Below the pieces are notes generated by a model that was not told the origin of the DNA, did not search any database, and worked only from the letters and a program-made list of their open reading frames with translations. DNA of 64,000 nucleotides from Trachelipus rathkii (lineage: Eukaryota > Arthropoda > Malacostraca > Isopoda > Trachelipodidae): contig JABUQX010038821.1 of assembly GCA_015478945.1 (NCBI GenBank), positions 2,501-66,500 on the forward strand. The letters run 5' to 3'. A program made the position numbers and the translations under genes. Of the stretch, positions 11,700-22,922 are shown piece by piece (within the stretch, counting starts at the first letter, position 1; every line of letters starts with the position of its first letter).

Positions 11700-13682
11700 A
11701 GTTATAGAGGGAGGGAAGTAGTGGTTTCGAAGCAGTGAGATTACCTCATTGGGCATTTGGGGTGTGGAGTACATTCCATTGGGCATTTGGGGTGTTGGGT
11801 ACATCCCATGATACTCCAGTGCTCAATGATTCTCCCCTCTTGCGCTCATATTCACATTCTTCTTACACTGCATTAAACTCCCCGTTATCACACACAACAT
11901 AAAGCACTACTACTATTACTGGCAACACTTTTTCATATATCCAAGTTTGTGGAGGGAGAAAGAATTCCCACAGCGTACGTAAGTTCTGCGTGTCGTTGGA
12001 AGCGACTAACAGGACAGTGGTAGTTGGGTTGGGAACCCACAACCACTTTTCTTTTCTCTAGGTATGCTATTGCATGCCTCGTACCTATCGTGACCACCGT
12101 AAGTGACCTTGTAGCTTTCTGCTAAATTGTAATGGGCTTGTCTGGCGTAATGGAATGTTAGAGAATAAAGGACGGAGAGAGGTAATGGATTATTTAAAAA
12201 GATTACATTTGATTTCTTGCTGTGACTGAACCAAGATAAAAGTAACTGTGGACAGTCGTGTAGGGTGAAATGTGTGTGTGTTGAAGTGGAGAGGAATGAG
12301 AGGGGGAGAGAAGGAATTGCGATTCTGATGAAGTGACCTGTGGCACAGAGCTATGGTGGATTTTGTCTGTGCGAATACTAGAATACCAATGGTTAAATTT
12401 AAGTTTGAAAATATCAAGGTATATGTGGTTGTAACATATGACCCATCTGAGGGTGATTTTGAGGAGAGTGTGACTTTCTGGGATAATCTGAATTATGTTT
12501 TGAACGGGGTAAGTAGAGGCTTCAGATTGATTGTGTTTGACGACTTGAATAGTAGGATATGTGATCGAAAAAGGGTTAGTATAATAGGTGCCTTTGGGGT
12601 GCCGGGAGAAAATGAAAATGGTGGGAAGTTGATTGATTTCTGCCAGGAGAGAGGTATGAGCGTAAATAATACATTCTTCGAGCATGAAATTATACTAGAG
12701 TTGGTGTAGGTGGAGATGGTATCGAAGTGAAAAGTATAATTGATTTTGTGTTGGTGAAGAAGGAGATGTTGAAGTATGTGATAGATGTTAAATCAGCGAG
12801 GAGGTTGGAGATGGAATATGTGGATCATTATGTTGTTTTATGTAAGTATACGTTAGTAAAGGCATGGATGGAGAGGAAAGAGATAAGGAAGGAAGTGAGG
12901 AGAATTAAGAATGAGAAGTTAAGTGAATAAGGTTATAAGGAAGAGTATGTGAGAACACTTGCAAATAAATCAGTTGAATGTGAACAAGATGAAACTGAAC
13001 AAATGTAGACGCAAGTGAAGGAAGCCAAGCCTATGTTTATAGTTTAAGAGAAATATACGGGTGTGATAAAGTAGGAAGTAAGAATGTTAATAGTGAGTGG
13101 TAGAATGGAGAGGTGAAGCAAGCGGTTTAAAGTAATAAAGAGACGTGGTTAAATGTACTAAAATCCAATGATGAGCTCTCAAAAGGAAGGTGTATAAAAA
13201 TATATAAGGAGGAAAAAAGGAAGACTATAAGTTGCATACGTAGGAGGAAAAAATGAGGTAAATGAACAGTTTGGAAGAAGGATGAATGGGAACTTGCAAG
13301 GGAATATGAAGCTCTTCTGGAAGGAAGCACAAAAGATTAAGAAAGAGAGTAATGGGAATCTTCATTGAATAATGAATAAGGATGGTACAGTTTCGTGACT
13401 GATGAATGAAATGGAACACTTCAGAATATCTGCATAATATTGGCAGTAATGAAGAGGTGATAGTGAATGTTTGTGGGTTTGATGGAGTATGAAGGAATAG
13501 GTATTTTTGGAAGGAGGTAATAGGTAGAGTGAAAAAGTTGAAGCATAGTAAATCAGTAGTTATGGATGGAAATACTGGCGAAATGATCAAGAACGGAGGC
13601 GAGGTTGTGATTGACTGGATATTGAAGTTGTGTCACAAAGCGTTTGTGGAGAGCATAGTTCCGAGGATTGGAGGAGAGCAGA
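11700..13682 (+). mobile_element. LINE family A, copy 1 (5' part, truncated in RT)
   Basis: Non-LTR retrotransposon. A 5' leader (near 11950-12120, with GTTCTGCGTGTCGTTGGAAG) leads into an AP-endonuclease-like region (GVERNE, then the VKFKFENIKVYVVVTYDP and VFDDLNS blocks near 12390-12550) and the endonuclease-RT linker. It ends abruptly at about 13680 in the RT 0-1 region. Frames are broken by several stops and indels, so it is dead. Clade not certain: it belongs with RTE/CR1-like single-ORF LINEs. Confidence 0.8.
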
Positions 13683-13945
13683 AACAGAACAGTTAGCTAG
13701 AAGAACATGACCGAAATCGGAAAGAAAGCCACCCACACCTTTAAGTGCGTGCCCATCGTAGCCAAGAATCCACCCTAAGACTTAACAACATCGCGACAGA
13801 ACCCCCTACCCTCCACTGTGGTATCTCGTCATTGTTAGAGTTCACCCCCTGGGTCAAACCCACAAAACCACCCCATTTACTCCTATTATGTACCATTCTT
13901 CTCTCTTCTGCTAAATTCACATTCCTTCCCTTTCCTTCAGACACA
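13683..13945 (-). mobile_element. LINE family A, 3' end fragment (minus), duplication copy 2
   Basis: Equivalent of 8785-9060: C-terminal EERRMVHNRSKWGGFVGL-like tail and 3' UTR on the minus strand. It forms the duplication junction with the plus-strand LINE that ends at 13682. Confidence 0.75.
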
Positions 13946-13960
13946 CTTTTACTGACTCAA

Positions 13961-14080
13961 TCCTTTGACGTATCATTCTATCCTCTGACGTATCACTCTA
14001 TCCTCTGACGTATCATTCTATCCTCTGACGTATCATTCTATCCTCTGACGTATCATTCTATCCTCTGACGTGTCATTCTA
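13961..14080. repeat. 20-bp minisatellite, 6 units
   Basis: Six exact-length units of TCCTCTGACGTATCATTCTA, with single substitutions in units 1, 2 and 6. Duplication copy 1 has one unit only, at 9078-9097. Confidence 0.95.
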
Positions 14081-14488
14081 TATAAAAATAATTAATTTGA
14101 TAAAATTTCCTGGTACGAAGCAACAAGAACTCTCCTAAAGAAAATTGCTCAAGTGATTTTAAAGAGAGATTGAAGTTTCTTTTAAAGATCGAAGATTAAA
14201 AATAATATCACTTGTATTTAATAAGTATTTTTAATTATACTGAAGGGGGTTAAATTCTTGTCTTGAATAACCACCTTCAATAGAAGAATATTGGATATTG
14301 AAGAGAGTGAGCGTTGTCACGATAAAAAGTGGCGTTTCTTCCCGAAAGCTGCTTAGGGTTCTTCAGTGGTGCTAGCAGCCTGCTGCTGCACCAGACGCTA
14401 CAATAGCTTTCGCTTCATTTTACTTGTGAGAATATATCGAAGGTGGATCTTTCTTTGTTTTACGCTACACGATAAAATTACTACTATG

Positions 14489-14757
14489 GTATTTAGTTAA
14501 AGGCAAATTTGTAGAAACTGTACTGTGACTACCGAGGTACCTTACTTAACCTAATCTAACCTAACCTGACCTAACGTAACCTAACTTAACTTAACTTAAC
14601 CTAACCTAACTTAACCTAAATTAATTTTCAATATTATACCAGTTTGTGATCAGTGAAACTTATGAGGTTCTGGTTTACGGACTAGCTTGTGAGGTGGTTG
14701 ACTATATCCTCACTAGTCACAGTACAGTTTCTACAAATTTGCCTTAGTTAAGATACG
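14489..14757. mobile_element. MITE with TTAGG-type core, copy 2
   Basis: Same terminal inverted repeats as 9502-9718. The interior is longer because its CCTAA-type tract is about 80 bp. Confidence 0.75.
14541..14620. repeat. Interstitial (CCTAA)n tract, expanded
   Basis: About 80 bp of CCTAA/CTTAA variants inside the second MITE copy, against about 29 bp in the first. Confidence 0.8.
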
Positions 14758-14759
14758 TA

Positions 14760-15390
14760 AATGAAAGGTTACGACAGCCTTTTAAACTTAAAACGTTAAA
14801 TAACTATAACTATTACTACAACTATAAATATTATAACTATAGCTATTACATTTAATAATATAATTAAGCTTAGTCGACACTAATTATAAATAAAACGAGA
14901 TCTTCTTCAACGCTGACGTCACCCCATAAGATGAAACCCTTTTTCAACGTCGATGACACTCCCTTTCCTCTAATTATAAAAATACATTGGTAGCTTAGTA
15001 GATTTAATCATAATTTATTCTTAATTATAATTGGTCGGTGTGGTGCAGTGCGGTACACAATTTTAATATCCCATTGCGTTGTGCATTGTAAAAGAGATAG
15101 TCTTACTGAGTGTATTGAATAATAGATGCGGTGCAGTGCCGGTGTAAAGTAACCTGGTGGTGCGGTGCGGAAACTGCGGTGCTTGACCTTTTGCTTTTAA
15201 TAGAATGTCTTTTATTCCTTTTGAGACACGCCAACATTGCTGCAAGGCTCCTGCAAGGTTCCTGCAAGGGAAAACAAAACGAAGTAAAAAAAAAAGTTGA
15301 CCTTTTTTATTCTTCAGTTATAAATGATTATCGAAGAAGTAAATAAATAAATTATACATTTTAAAAATATTTTGAAATTAAACATTAAAC
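14760..15390. other. Duplicated intronic DNA without recognised gene
   Basis: Partner of 9720-10445. No open frame is shared between the two copies, so I treat it as non-coding. Confidence 0.5.
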
Positions 15391-15394
15391 CGTG

Positions 15395-15730
15395 ATAGAT
15401 ATCTGTGGCTCGGAGGTAGAGCACTTGCCTAGCAAGCCAGAGGACCAAGTTCGAGACTGTTCGGTCGGGGGGAGGGAGCATGTGAGCTATTATCTCTCTC
15501 TTTACGCATATCTTCGGCCTACTCAGATGGAAATGAGAACATTAGGTACTTAGACCTGAGCAAACCCAGGGCCGTTTTTCGAAGTGTCTCACTCACAAGA
15601 TGTAGTGTGCCAATTTTACCTCCAACCTGGGTTAGGAAATTTAATTTGTAGTTATTTGACATTGAAATAGCCTTAGGCAAATGATACCTGGATCAGAGAC
15701 GTAGATACCAGACTCTTAATTAAGTATTAT
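15395..15730 (+). mobile_element. tRNA-Ala-like SINE, copy 2
   Basis: Second copy of the SINE at 10450-10780, with the same A box, AGC position, B box and GAGCAAACCCAGGGCCGTTT body. Confidence 0.65.
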
Positions 15731-15734
15731 TACA

Positions 15735-16390
15735 TAATAAAGAAGGAAGAGAAAAACCTTGCGAGGTGTTCTCTACCTCGCTTTAACCTATGCATTGATA
15801 TGCCAAATCGAGAGAAACGTTTTTGTTTGTTTCATTTGCCTAAGTCTATTTGAGTTTCAGATATTGATACTTTTCTTTTTTTAAATACGTTTCGTAACAA
15901 AATATTATTAAAATATAAAATTTTTTTTTTTTTTTTCACATCCATTTTTGTACTAAAAACTATATCTATCACTTTTATTTTTTGTTTGTTTTCCCAGCTT
16001 TAAACTTTATTTATGTTCTTCAATTCCATTTTTTTCTTTCTCTACCTAACTTAACGGTGAAAGAATTTTCCAATATGTGACTTATTAAAACCCCCCAGGC
16101 AACTTATCTTTAATTTTTCATTCTTGAATATAATCTGTTATCTCTCTCTCTCTTCATCTACATGCAAGTATTGGAGTGTAGTTAACCATTTGTTGTTGGA
16201 TCTTATCCAATCCTTTTCTCCATACGCCTCAATATCCTATTTTATTTAAATTATCCTTTCAGTCCTAATTTTAGTCCCCTATTGTTATTTGCTTGTATTT
16301 TCAGAGCTAAATTCTTAGGTATCGTGTTTCATTAGATCCAATTTTTATAGCCACAGTACTTCACTCCATCATGCACATGCAGCGATAATT
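15735..16390. other. Duplicated intronic spacer
   Basis: Partner of about 10790-11495. It contains a T17 run near 15920-15936. Nothing coding was recognised. Confidence 0.4.
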
Positions 16391-16394
16391 ATCA

Positions 16395-16560
16395 TCATCA
16401 TCCCCCTCCTTCTCTCCCCAAGACTGGGGGTAAGGGGAGCAGCATGCACTGGAAGCAGAAAAGAAGTAGAAGAATATGACGCAAGTCGAAAAGAAAGCCC
16501 AGCCTTACCACCCCCTTTATATACCTTTTAGCGAGAACTCGTCCCAGTCAGAAAATCCAA
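16395..16560 (-). mobile_element. LINE family A, 3' tail-only fragment (minus), copy 2
   Basis: Partner of 11500-11675, with the same UTR landmarks on the minus strand and a (TGA)n tail. Confidence 0.75.
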
Positions 16561-16609
16561 ATACGATAATTATATAAAGTATATTCCCCTACAAAGTTAT
16601 AGAGGGAGG

Positions 16610-19600
16610 GAAGTAGTGGTTTCCAAGCAGTGAGATTACATTCCCATTGGGCATTTGGGGTGTAGGGTACATCCCATGATACTCCAGTTCTCAATGATTC
16701 TCCCCTCTTGCGCTTATATCCACATTCTTCTTACACTGCATTAGACTCCAAGTTATCACACACACAACATAAAACACTACTACTATTAGTGGCAACACTT
16801 TTTCATATATCTCAGTGTGTGGAGGGAGAAAGAATTCCCACAGGGTACGTACGTTCTGCGTGTCGTAGGAGGCGACTAACAGGACAGTGGGAGTTGGGTT
16901 GGGAACCCACTACCACTTATCTTTTCTCTAGGTATGCTATTGCATGCCTCGTACCTATCGTGACCACCGGAAGTGACCTTGTAGCTTTCTGCTAAATTGT
17001 ATATGGATTGTCTGGGTACATGGAATGTTAGAGAAATAAATGACGAGGAGAGGTAATGGATGTATTTAAAAAGATTAAATTTGACTTTCTTGCTGTGACT
17101 GAAACAAAGATAAAAGTAAACTGTGAAGAAAAGTGGTGTAGGGTGAAATGTGTGTGTGCTGGAGTGGAGAGGAATGAGAGAAGGAATTGCGATTCTGATG
17201 AGTGACTTGTGGCACAGCTATGGTGGATTTTGTCTGTGTGAGTACTATCAAGGTATATGTGGTGAGGGTGATATTGAAGAGAGTGTGACTTTCTGTGATA
17301 ATCTGAATTATGTTTCTATACGGGGGTGGGCAGAGGCTTCAGAAGATTGATTGTGTTGGACGACTTGAATAGTTGGATAGGTGATCGAAAAAGGGTTGGT
17401 ATAATAGGTGCCTTTGGGGTTGCGGGAGAAAATGAAAATGGTGGGAAGTTGATTGATTTCTGTGAGGAGAGAGGTATGAGTGTAAATAATATATTCGAGC
17501 ACGAGAGTATACTAGAGTTGGTTTAGGTAGAGATGGTATCGAAGTGAAAAGTATAATTGATTTTGTGTTGGTGAAGAAGGAGATGTTGAAGTATGTGATA
17601 GATGTTAAATCAGTGAGGAGGTTGGAGATGGAATATGTGGATCATTATGTTGTTTTATGTAAGATTACGTTAGTAAAGGCATGGATGGAGAGGAAAGAGT
17701 TAAGTTAAGGAGAATTAAGAGTGAGAAGTTAAGTGAATAAGGTTATAAGGAAGAGTATGTGAGAGAACTTGCAAATAAATCAGTTGCATGTGAACAAGAT
17801 GAAACTGAACAACAAATCTAGACGCGAATGAAGGAAACCTATGTTAGTAGTGCAAGATACGGGTGTGATAAAGTAGGAATTAAGAATGTTAATAGCGAGT
17901 GGTAGAATGGAGAGGCGAAGCAAACTGTTTAAAGTAATAAAGAGACGTGGTTGAATGTACTAAAATCCAATGATGAGCTCTCAAAAGAAGGTGTATGGAA
18001 ATATATAAGGAGGAAAAAAGGAAGACTATAAGTTGCATACGTAGGAGGAAGAATGAGGTAAATGAACAGTTTTAAGGATGAATGGGAACTTGCAAAGGAA
18101 TAAGAAGCTCTTCTGGAAGGTAGTACAAAAGATTAAAAAAGAGATTAATGGGAATCTTCATTGAATAATGAATAAGGATGATACTTTCGTGACTGATGAA
18201 ATGAAAGTGAGGAACTTTTCGAAAATCTGGATAACATTGGCAGTAATGAAGAGGTGATAGTGAATGTTTGTGGGTTTGATGGAGTATGAAGGAATAGGTA
18301 TTTTTGGAAGGATGTAATAGTTAGAGTGAGAAAGTTGAAGAATAGTAAATCAGTAGGTATGGATGGAAATACTGACGAAATGATCAAGAACGGAGGCGAG
18401 GTTGTGATTGACTGGATATGTGAAGTTGTGTAACAAAGCGTTTGTGGAGAGCATAGTTCCGAAGGATTGGAGGAGAGCAGTAATAGTACCATTATATGGG
18501 TAAGGGAGATAGGGGAACAGTAGGAACTTTAGGGGAATAAGTTTATTGAGTGCTGTAGGGAAGATATATGCTGATATTTTAGTTGAAAGGGTACGTGAGT
18601 GACTGAAGGACTGTTTGGCGGAAAACAAGGTTCATTTGGATATTGTAGAGGATGCGTGGATCAAATCTTCACATTGGAACAAATGATTGAGAAAATGAAA
18701 GAGATGAATAAATGGTATAGCGGAGAGTTGACACGTCGAATGGCCTTAGATTCTAGTGATGTATGGTGTTGGTGGTAGACTTGGGAATGGAATCAAAAGT
18801 ATGTGTGTCGATTGTGAAGGGTGTGTAAGAATAAATGTATTGCAAAGTGAATGGTTTAATAATAATAATGGAGTGAGGCAGGGATGTGTTGTCTCAATAG
18901 TTATTTAACTTGTATATGGATGGGGTGATGAAAGAATTAAAGGTAGGGGAAGGTGTTAGACAGATGAAGAATGGAAGAGAGTGGAGGGTGCCCTGCTTAT
19001 TTATTGTACACTGATTATTTGTGTTTGTTTGACGAATCTGAAAAAAGTTTGAGAGGATTGGTAGCGGAGTTTGGCAGGGGCGTGTAAAAGGAGGGGTTTG
19101 AAAGTAAATGTAGGTAAGAGAAAGGTGATGGTAGTGGGTGAGGGGAATCCGTCGTGTTAAATCATGTTGGATGGTGAGCAGTTGAAACCAGTATCCGAGT
19201 TTAAATATTTATGCTATATGTTAAATGAAAAGGGAATGTGTGATGTAGAGTGTAGTAGGAAAGTTTTGAATGGTAGGAAGGTGACTGGTGCAATTAAGTC
19301 CACGGTGAATGCAAAGGGACTAAGTCTTGAATGCACTAGGGTTCTGTGTGAGAGTATGTTGTTACCTGTGTTAATGTATATTAGTGAAACTATCGTGTGG
19401 AATAAGAGGTATAGACACTGTGTTTAGATGGACAATCTAAAGGGCGTGTTAGGTGTGAGAAGAATTGATAAAATGAGGAATGAATGCATTAGGGAGTTGT
19501 GTGGTGTGAAGAAAGGCGTAAATGAGAGAATAAATTGGTTTATTAAGATGGTTTGGTCATATGGAAATGATGGATGATAGTCAGTTGGTTAAGCAGTTGT

Positions 19601-19975
19601 ATAATGGCGAGTGTGCTGGTAATCGATCAGCTGAGATACCGAAGAAAAAGTGGATTGAGTTTGTCAGAGGCGAGAAGAAAGGTGCATAATAGGAGTGAAT
19701 GGTGGGGTTTTGTGAATAGAAGTGTGGGCCAGGCCCAGGGGATGAACCCGACAATGACGAGGTACTACAATAGAGGTGCGGAACGGTGGTGTGAAGCCCT
19801 AAGGTGTATTTTTGGCTGCGACGGGCTCGCACTTAAAGTATGAGATCAAGGTTGGGGGGAAAGGGGTTCTTCCGAATGACGTCATGCTCTTATACTTAAC
19901 TATTCTATTTTCGTGGATGTTAAGCACCCTACTCCCATCTGTGGGAAGTGAAAGGAGGATAAAGAAGGAAAGAAA
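16610..19975 (+). mobile_element. LINE family A, copy 2 (nearly full length, dead)
   Basis: About 3.4 kb and the most complete copy here. The 5' leader holds a SACRRRRLTGQWELGW-like frame (16860-16900). The endonuclease starts with GTWNVR (17016) and continues through LDDLNSWIGDRKRVGIIGAF (17360-17420). The linker and RT follow (GISLLSAVGKIYADILVERV near 18530-18590, GVRQGCVVS near 18870-18897, GLKVNVGKRKVMVV near 19100-19137). The C-terminal region has the VSEFKYLCYML, NAKGLSLEC, LLPVLMY and HNRSEWWGFV blocks (19190-19710). The 3' UTR ends near 19975. The catalytic YADD is destroyed and many stops interrupt it. Confidence 0.85.
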
Positions 19976-20090
19976 TTATTCCCCTATCATTGTATCAGAA
20001 AACTTTCATATACAAAATTTTCTTTAAATCATAGTTTCTACTTTATAAAAAAAGATTGAGACGTGTTGATCCTTCTATTTTTTTTGACAG

Positions 20091-20187
20091 AGTCACGAAA
20101 AAGGCAACGCATGGAGGAATCTGCCCAACGCCGAAGAGAGTTTACTCAGCGTTTTGGGGTAGGAGAATCAACGCTAAGTATGTACAG
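20091..20187 (+). CDS. LMBRD2: LMBRD2-like protein, second-last coding exon
   Basis: 97-bp exon between acceptor TTTTTTGACAG (ends 20090) and donor CAG|GTAAAC (20188). It takes one base from the preceding exon and leaves two for the next. The peptide is strongly charged: SRKRQRMEESAQRRREFTQR followed by a short FGVGESTLS stretch. The KRQR-EE-RRRE pattern matches the start of the cytosolic C-terminal tail of vertebrate LMBRD2 as I remember it. No stop in the spliced frame. It is very likely a short coiled or disordered basic segment on the cytosolic face after the last membrane helix. Confidence 0.85.
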
Positions 20188-20367
20188 GTAAACTGGTAGA
20201 AATCTTCGAAATTTATATTTTAAATTAGTAATTTTAAGGTTAATTTGCTAACAGTGTAATGTTTTAAACTTGTAAGAAGTTTTGAGTTGTTGGGAATTAT
20301 AGAGTGTGCTAAATTATTTGTTTATGAACAACCATTTTTAAGGTTCCTCATTCTTTTTGGATTTCAG

Positions 20368-20602
20368 GTCTGCACGGGAGCGAGCGGAAAACTTAGTGAG
20401 GCCAGGGGCAAGGCGTGAAAATTCGGTAGAATCTGCTCAACTAGAGTTATTGGGTGACAGTCAACCTTCTCAGAGGCCAGACTACTCTTCCCGAACCTCC
20501 ACCTTTAGTCATTATCACATTCAGGACTCTACCAAGAACTCGAGAAGCCGAGGTAGCTCTGGCGGTGGCAGACCTGATCATGGCCTTTTTGACGACGTTT
20601 AA
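20368..20602 (+). CDS. LMBRD2: LMBRD2-like protein, last coding exon with stop
   Basis: Terminal exon after a 180-bp intron (20188-20367, acceptor GGATTTCAG). It encodes 78 residues and a TAA stop at 20600-20602. The tail is Ser/Arg-rich and probably disordered, with AQLELLGDSQP and the C-terminal GLFDDV. As remembered, human LMBRD2 has IELLQDAEP and ends in IFNDV at matching positions, which supports the family call and shows the gene end is real. In the three exons together the window encodes the last 177 residues. The frame is intact, unlike every transposon frame nearby, so the gene is probably functional. Confidence 0.87.
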
Positions 20603-20925
20603 CTCTCTCCAGACAGAGAGAGAGAGAGAGAGAAAAAAAAAACGAGGTCTGGTCTTACTGAAAAATTTCGGGTTGTTGCAATTTTCTCGCACCATTTTGG
20701 ATTATATGAGACGGGTTTCTACTTACATAAGTTGTGTGTATGTTTGTGCAATATTTTTTTTTTTTTGTATTTGTTTGAACGTTAGCATGCGTAACTTTTA
20801 CATAGTGGTGAACATGTTTTTTTTTTCACGTGATATAAATGTAATCATAAACTGTTTCTGTTTTAAGAAAAGAAAATCCATATAAACATTCTTGGAAAAT
20901 AAAGAGTAATTTTATGCGATTTGAG
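20603..20925 (+). other. 3' UTR of the LMBRD2-like gene
   Basis: Runs from the stop to shortly after the poly(A) signal. It includes a GA run (20617-20632) followed by A10 and several T runs. The exact cleavage site cannot be read from sequence. Confidence 0.6.
20898..20903 (+). promoter_or_regulatory. Poly(A) signal AATAAA
   Basis: Canonical hexamer about 295 bp after the stop codon, followed by T/GT-rich sequence (TTGTGCACTTCTGT near 20939). Confidence 0.7.
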
Positions 20926-20929
20926 TGAA

Positions 20930-21560
20930 GTTGATCTTCTTGTGCACTTCTGTCCATTATTATTATTATCATCATCATCACTAGACTTCTCTAAAGACTT
21001 GGGAAGAGAAGAGTGAAGTTAATTTTGCACATGTATATTTTAAAGATATTTAATGACTAATTTATTTATTTATTATTTAGGTAATTCTTGTAATAGTTAA
21101 TCTACTTTTGCAGAAAGTTATTAAAACTTAGTGATAGTCATTCTTACCAAGTCGATAACTGTTATCTATCAGTAATAAGATTAAGACTTGCGAAAAAGGT
21201 TATATTTTAAGGTGTCAATTCCTAAAGTGAAGGTAATTAACCAGTACTACTAATAATAGTTAAAAGAATTTTTTTTTTATACCAAAATTCTTACTAAGGC
21301 CAAGGATGATTTTAATTGAATCACATTTTTGTTATGTCAAGAATTCTCACAAACGAAAGAAATTCTTCACTTTTTCTATTTGATTTGTCAAATAATCTTA
21401 CAAATGAAAGAAAAATCTCACGAAAATGTGAATTTTTCTTTCATCAGTAAGATTGTCAAAGAATTTCTTAGTTTGTGGCGTCAAAAAATTTTTTTTAACA
21501 TTTTAAATTTTTAGAACCACAATTTTTCCATATAAATATTTCTTAAATTAAAAGCGAAAG
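20930..21560. other. Intergenic, nothing recognised
   Basis: AT-rich intergenic DNA between the convergent genes. It has a short (ATT)(ATC)n run at 20956-20980. Confidence 0.4.
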
Positions 21561-21569
21561 TCACTTATG

Positions 21570-21576
21570 AGTAAAT

Positions 21577-21610
<34 letters not shown>

Positions 21611-21710
21611 TTTATATCTATAAATATATATATAATATATATAATAAATATATTTTATATAGATATATCGAAATTTACAACATATTCGATTTATATAGAA
21701 TTTATATATA

Positions 21711-21772
<62 letters not shown>
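21570..21772. repeat. Imperfect (TA)n array
   Basis: About 200 bp of TA repeats with interruptions, shortly before the TTAA-flanked foldback. Confidence 0.9.
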
Positions 21773-21917
21773 TGTATCCCTAAGTATAATGTAAACAAAA
21801 CAAGAAATGTGCGTTTGATTTTCTACTGAAAATGAAAAGTATGTTCTTTGGCTTGTAAGTATAGCTTGCCAAATCACAAACACCTTAAATAGTACTATAT
21901 ATTTAATATTATATTAA

Positions 21918-22922
21918 AGGGAGGGTCCAATTTTTGGGTTCGGGCTGAGCCCAATTTTCACTCACCCTAAAAAAGGACATAAAATTCTTAATTTTCAGGC
22001 AAATTTGATGGGAAAAAAAGCAAACCTCGGCTTTTTCTGACCTCTAAAACATCGTTTTCGAGTGTTTTTCTGTGTCTGTAGTCATTGTTTTGGTATTTTC
22101 AATTTTTCAACATTTTTAGCTTCAACTTCAATTTTTTTCGAAATGACCTCAAACTTGAAATATGCATAGATGGGTCAATTACCTACAAAATGCATGAAGT
22201 AGTTTTTTGATTTTTTGAAATTTGTGCTCAGCAATATCAAAATTCAAAACCCACCTTTTTTGGTTTTTAAAATGAAAAATTGCGATAATTTTTTTATGCT
22301 CATGCTATCTGGATGAAGAAAAATATATGAATATTTCCCTTTTCCAAAAAACATTTTTTGGAAAAGTGAAATATTGAGGTAATTTTTTTTCTACTTGTTC
22401 GATCAACATCATAGATACATCTATCATTTTTACTTAGCTAATTTTTTTGTATACTCCAAAAAAATTTATCAAAGTGAAAAATGTGCATCTCCCTAGACTG
22501 CATATGCTCTGAAAATTTCATCTAGATCGCATGAGCAAAATAAAAATTAAAGCAATTTTTCATTTAAAAAAAAAAAAATGGGTTTTGAATTATGACATTG
22601 CTGAGCACAATTTAAAAAAAAAAAAAAAAAACCACTTTGTGCATTTTGTATGTAATGGACCCATCTATGCATATTTCAAGTTTGAAGTCATTTCGAAAAA
22701 AATTGTAGGAGTTGAAGCTAAAAATGTCAAAAACATAAGTTTTTTGAAAAACTGAAAATACCAAAACAACGACTACAGACACAAAAACATTCAAAAACGA
22801 CTAGAGAGAAAAAGCTGCGGTTTGCTTTTAACCCCATCGAAATTGCCTGAAAATTAAGAATTTTCTCCATTTTTAGGGGGGGGGGGGGAAATTGGGCTCA
22901 GCCCGAAGCAAAAATTGGACCT
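21918..22922. mobile_element. 1-kb foldback with TTAA flanks (piggyBac-type non-autonomous)
   Basis: Almost all of the element is two inverted arms of about 500 bp. The ends are AGGGAGGGTCCAATTTTTG at left and, in reverse complement, AGGTCCAATTTTTG at right. Inside both, CGGGCTGAGCCCAATTT and further blocks match. TTAA lies immediately outside each end (21914-21917 and 22923-22926), as for piggyBac-type target duplications. The arms are T/A-rich and the short open frames in them are mirror images. No transposase. Confidence 0.75.

Larger units (their letters stand above)
8785..13682 (+). repeat. 4.9-kb tandem segmental duplication, copy 1
   Basis: Matches 13683-18480 block by block in the same order: LINE A tail (minus), TCCTCTGACGTATCATTCTA, a CAACAAGAACTCTCCTAAAG block, the MITE, the TGTGGCTCGAAGGTAGAGCA SINE, the LINE tail fragment near 11500, and LINE A 5' and endonuclease regions. 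The offset falls from about 4980 to 4795 bp along its length because of indels. The right edge cuts the plus-strand LINE A inside its RT region at about 13680. Confidence 0.9.
13683..18480 (+). repeat. 4.9-kb tandem segmental duplication, copy 2
   Basis: Second copy, joined head to tail at about 13680. There GGAGGAGAGCAG (LINE A RT, plus strand) runs straight into an inverted LINE A tail (AACAGAACAGTTAGCTAGAA). Unlike copy 1, its LINE A continues into full RT and C-terminal sequence to about 19975. So copy 2, or its parent, kept the original right flank. Confidence 0.9.
7944..20090 (+). other. Repeat-filled intron of the LMBRD2-like gene (12.1 kb)
   Basis: Bounded by the GTAAGT donor at 7944 and a TTTTTTGACAG acceptor ending at 20090. 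Nearly all its length is transposon-derived: two SINE types, LINE A on both strands, a MITE, interstitial telomere-like repeats and a 4.9-kb tandem duplication. No further conserved exon was seen. Stretch 8030-8460 is AT-rich and unassigned. Confidence 0.8.

Noticed and set aside
12190..12709. Several 60-160-codon frames on both strands at 12-13.6 kb, 17-18.6 kb and 24-29.8 kb
   Set aside because: The plus-strand ones are pieces of broken LINE A; the minus-strand ones are shadows of it.
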